A stretch of DNA of 6,859 nt from assembly GCA_017628435.1 (NCBI GenBank), contig JAGBZE010000213.1, positions 1 through 6,859 of the forward strand, in the 5' to 3' direction. Below are positions 6,258 to 6,859 of this stretch, in pieces. Origin of the DNA: Akkermansia sp. GTDB lineage: Bacteria; Verrucomicrobiota; Verrucomicrobiia; Verrucomicrobiales; Akkermansiaceae. Position numbers and translations under genes: made by a program. Position 1 is the stretch's first letter. Each line of letters begins with the position of its first letter. Below the pieces are notes generated by a model, which worked only from the letters and a program-made list of their open reading frames with translations, was not told the origin of the DNA and searched no databases.

Positions 6258-6859
6258 TCAACGCGTAGTAGAACATTTCAGTTTAATCGCCCACCTAATA
6301 AGCCTGCACACACACATCACAACCCATGAAATAAGCAAATTCATGTGATATAATAGTAATTTACCCTGGTGTTTCACGTGATACATCGAAATAACTCTAC
6401 TCTTGCAATCTAACTTTATCGAAAACTGACGAAATACACAGGCAAACTGAGATATAATACCTGATAAGGACGAAGAAAACTTCTTCCCTATATCACCAAG
6501 CTCAAACAAAAGACATATGACTTTTTGCCCAGGCCCAGGAGACGACAAATAAGCTATACCAAAAGACGGAGAAGGAAAACAATAATCAACTTGAAGAGAT
6601 GCAATACCCTTCCCTGCCATAATAAGACTACCAGCATTGTTCCATATGGAACAATAAAGAAACTCTTCATCCACAGTCCTGTTTGAAAGAAACCTGCAGG
6701 TAACAGACGAGTCAGTGATACGGGACACAGCTAGTCTAAGCATTTCGCTGATTCCTGCCAGCCTACAAGCGAAAAGAGGGTGCTGAGCTGTATCAGGACT
6801 GAGATAATTGCATTTCATGGCTGCAGGGCTATTATAAATGCTCATTACACTAATATCAA
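6258..6859 (-). CDS. AT-rich open frame, possible degenerate PTS EIIA-like protein
   Basis: The frame is open from the right edge; the first in-window ATG is at 6845 (195 residues), but codons continue upstream, so it may be partial. It ends at TGA. I cannot name it confidently. Residues about 30-140 have the order of a PTS EIIA domain: an N-terminal helix (SEMLRLAVSRI), a DEEFLYCSIWNNAG stretch, then GKGIASLQ where EIIA proteins read GNGIAIPH. GIAYLSSPGPGQKVICLLFEL follows, resembling the strand pair ending in PVHLVFLL, and then a helix. The phosphorylated His is replaced by Leu in this alignment, so it would not be a working phosphocarrier. The last 45 residues are basic and hydrophobic (YHVKHQGKLLLYHMNLLISWVV) and look non-native. 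GC is about 37%, well below its neighbours, and two parS-like sites lie inside. It may be a decayed gene or a chance frame. Confidence 0.45.
   Translation of the reverse strand, partial: DISVMSIYNSPAAMKCNYLSPDTAQHPLFACRLAGISEMLRLAVSRITDSSVTCRFLSNRTVDEEFLYCSIWNNAGSLIMAGKGIASLQVDYCFPSPSFGIAYLSSPGPGQKVICLLFELGDIGKKFSSSLSGIISQFACVFRQFSIKLDCKSRVISMYHVKHQGKLLLYHMNLLISWVVMCVCRLIRWAIKLKCSTTR
6370..6385. promoter_or_regulatory. parS: parS-like site 3 (near-canonical)
   Basis: TGTTTCACGTGATACA matches the canonical chromosomal parS TGTTTCACGTGAAACA at 15 of 16 positions. It lies inside the right-hand minus-strand open frame. It is the closest of the four sites to the textbook parS sequence. Confidence 0.75.
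6638..6653. promoter_or_regulatory. parS: parS-like site 4 (perfect palindrome)
   Basis: TGTTCCATATGGAACA is a perfect palindrome that extends to 20 bp (6636-6655, ATTGTTCCAT/ATGGAACAAT). It has the same arms as sites 1 and 2, but an AT centre replaces the usual CG. It lies in the right-hand minus-strand open frame (encoding CSIWNN). The centre change could weaken ParB binding. Confidence 0.55.

Noticed and set aside
6337..6352. Fifth parS-like site around TTCATGTGATA
   Set aside because: It matches only the core and has several arm mismatches, so it is indistinguishable from chance.
6667..6675. TCATCCACA as a DnaA box (one mismatch to TTATCCACA) marking oriC
   Set aside because: It is a single imperfect copy inside an open frame; no cluster of boxes or AT-rich unwinding repeat was found in the window.

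Overview
The window looks like a bacterial chromosome with four recognisable coding blocks and an AT-rich right end. It probably comes from a Verrucomicrobiota/PVC-type organism. That placement is an inference, based mainly on the style of the MiaA motifs (STDAYQVY, TAAPT, TLGLAQ), the high-GC left part and the general lack of Shine-Dalgarno sequences. It rests on no database search.

Layout. (1) 1-3023, plus strand: carB, the large subunit of carbamoyl-phosphate synthetase, lacking about 67 N-terminal residues at the window edge. It ends in a textbook intrinsic terminator (3041-3076). (2) 3077-3148: a short spacer with three tandem ATGTT heptads and a GC-rich hairpin. (3) 3149-4537, plus: a 462-residue polytopic membrane protein with a luminal-loop pattern reminiscent of GT-C-type glycosyltransferases. 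(4) 4605-5216, plus: a 203-residue cysteine-containing soluble protein that I do not recognise, with a possible promoter placed so that its mRNA would be nearly leaderless. (5) 5205-6131, minus: miaA (tRNA dimethylallyltransferase). It is full length but interrupted by an in-frame amber codon at 5940-5942, and it overlaps gene 4 tail to tail by 12 bp. (6) 6258-6859, minus: an AT-rich open frame that runs off the right edge and may be a degenerate PTS EIIA-like domain.

The most notable non-coding signal is a cluster of four 16-bp palindromes at 6093, 6158, 6370 and 6638. They match the ParB-binding centromere site parS (TGTTTCACGTGAAACA; the variant TGTTCCACGTGGAACA is also known). One is a single mismatch from the canonical site, and two are identical copies straddling the miaA start. 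This suggests that the right end lies in the origin-proximal segregation region, with parAB perhaps nearby.

How the parts relate: carB (pyrimidine/arginine precursor supply) is transcriptionally closed off by its terminator. Genes 3 and 4 read in the same direction with no evident functional link. miaA reads towards them. GC falls from about 60% in carB to about 37% in the parS region.
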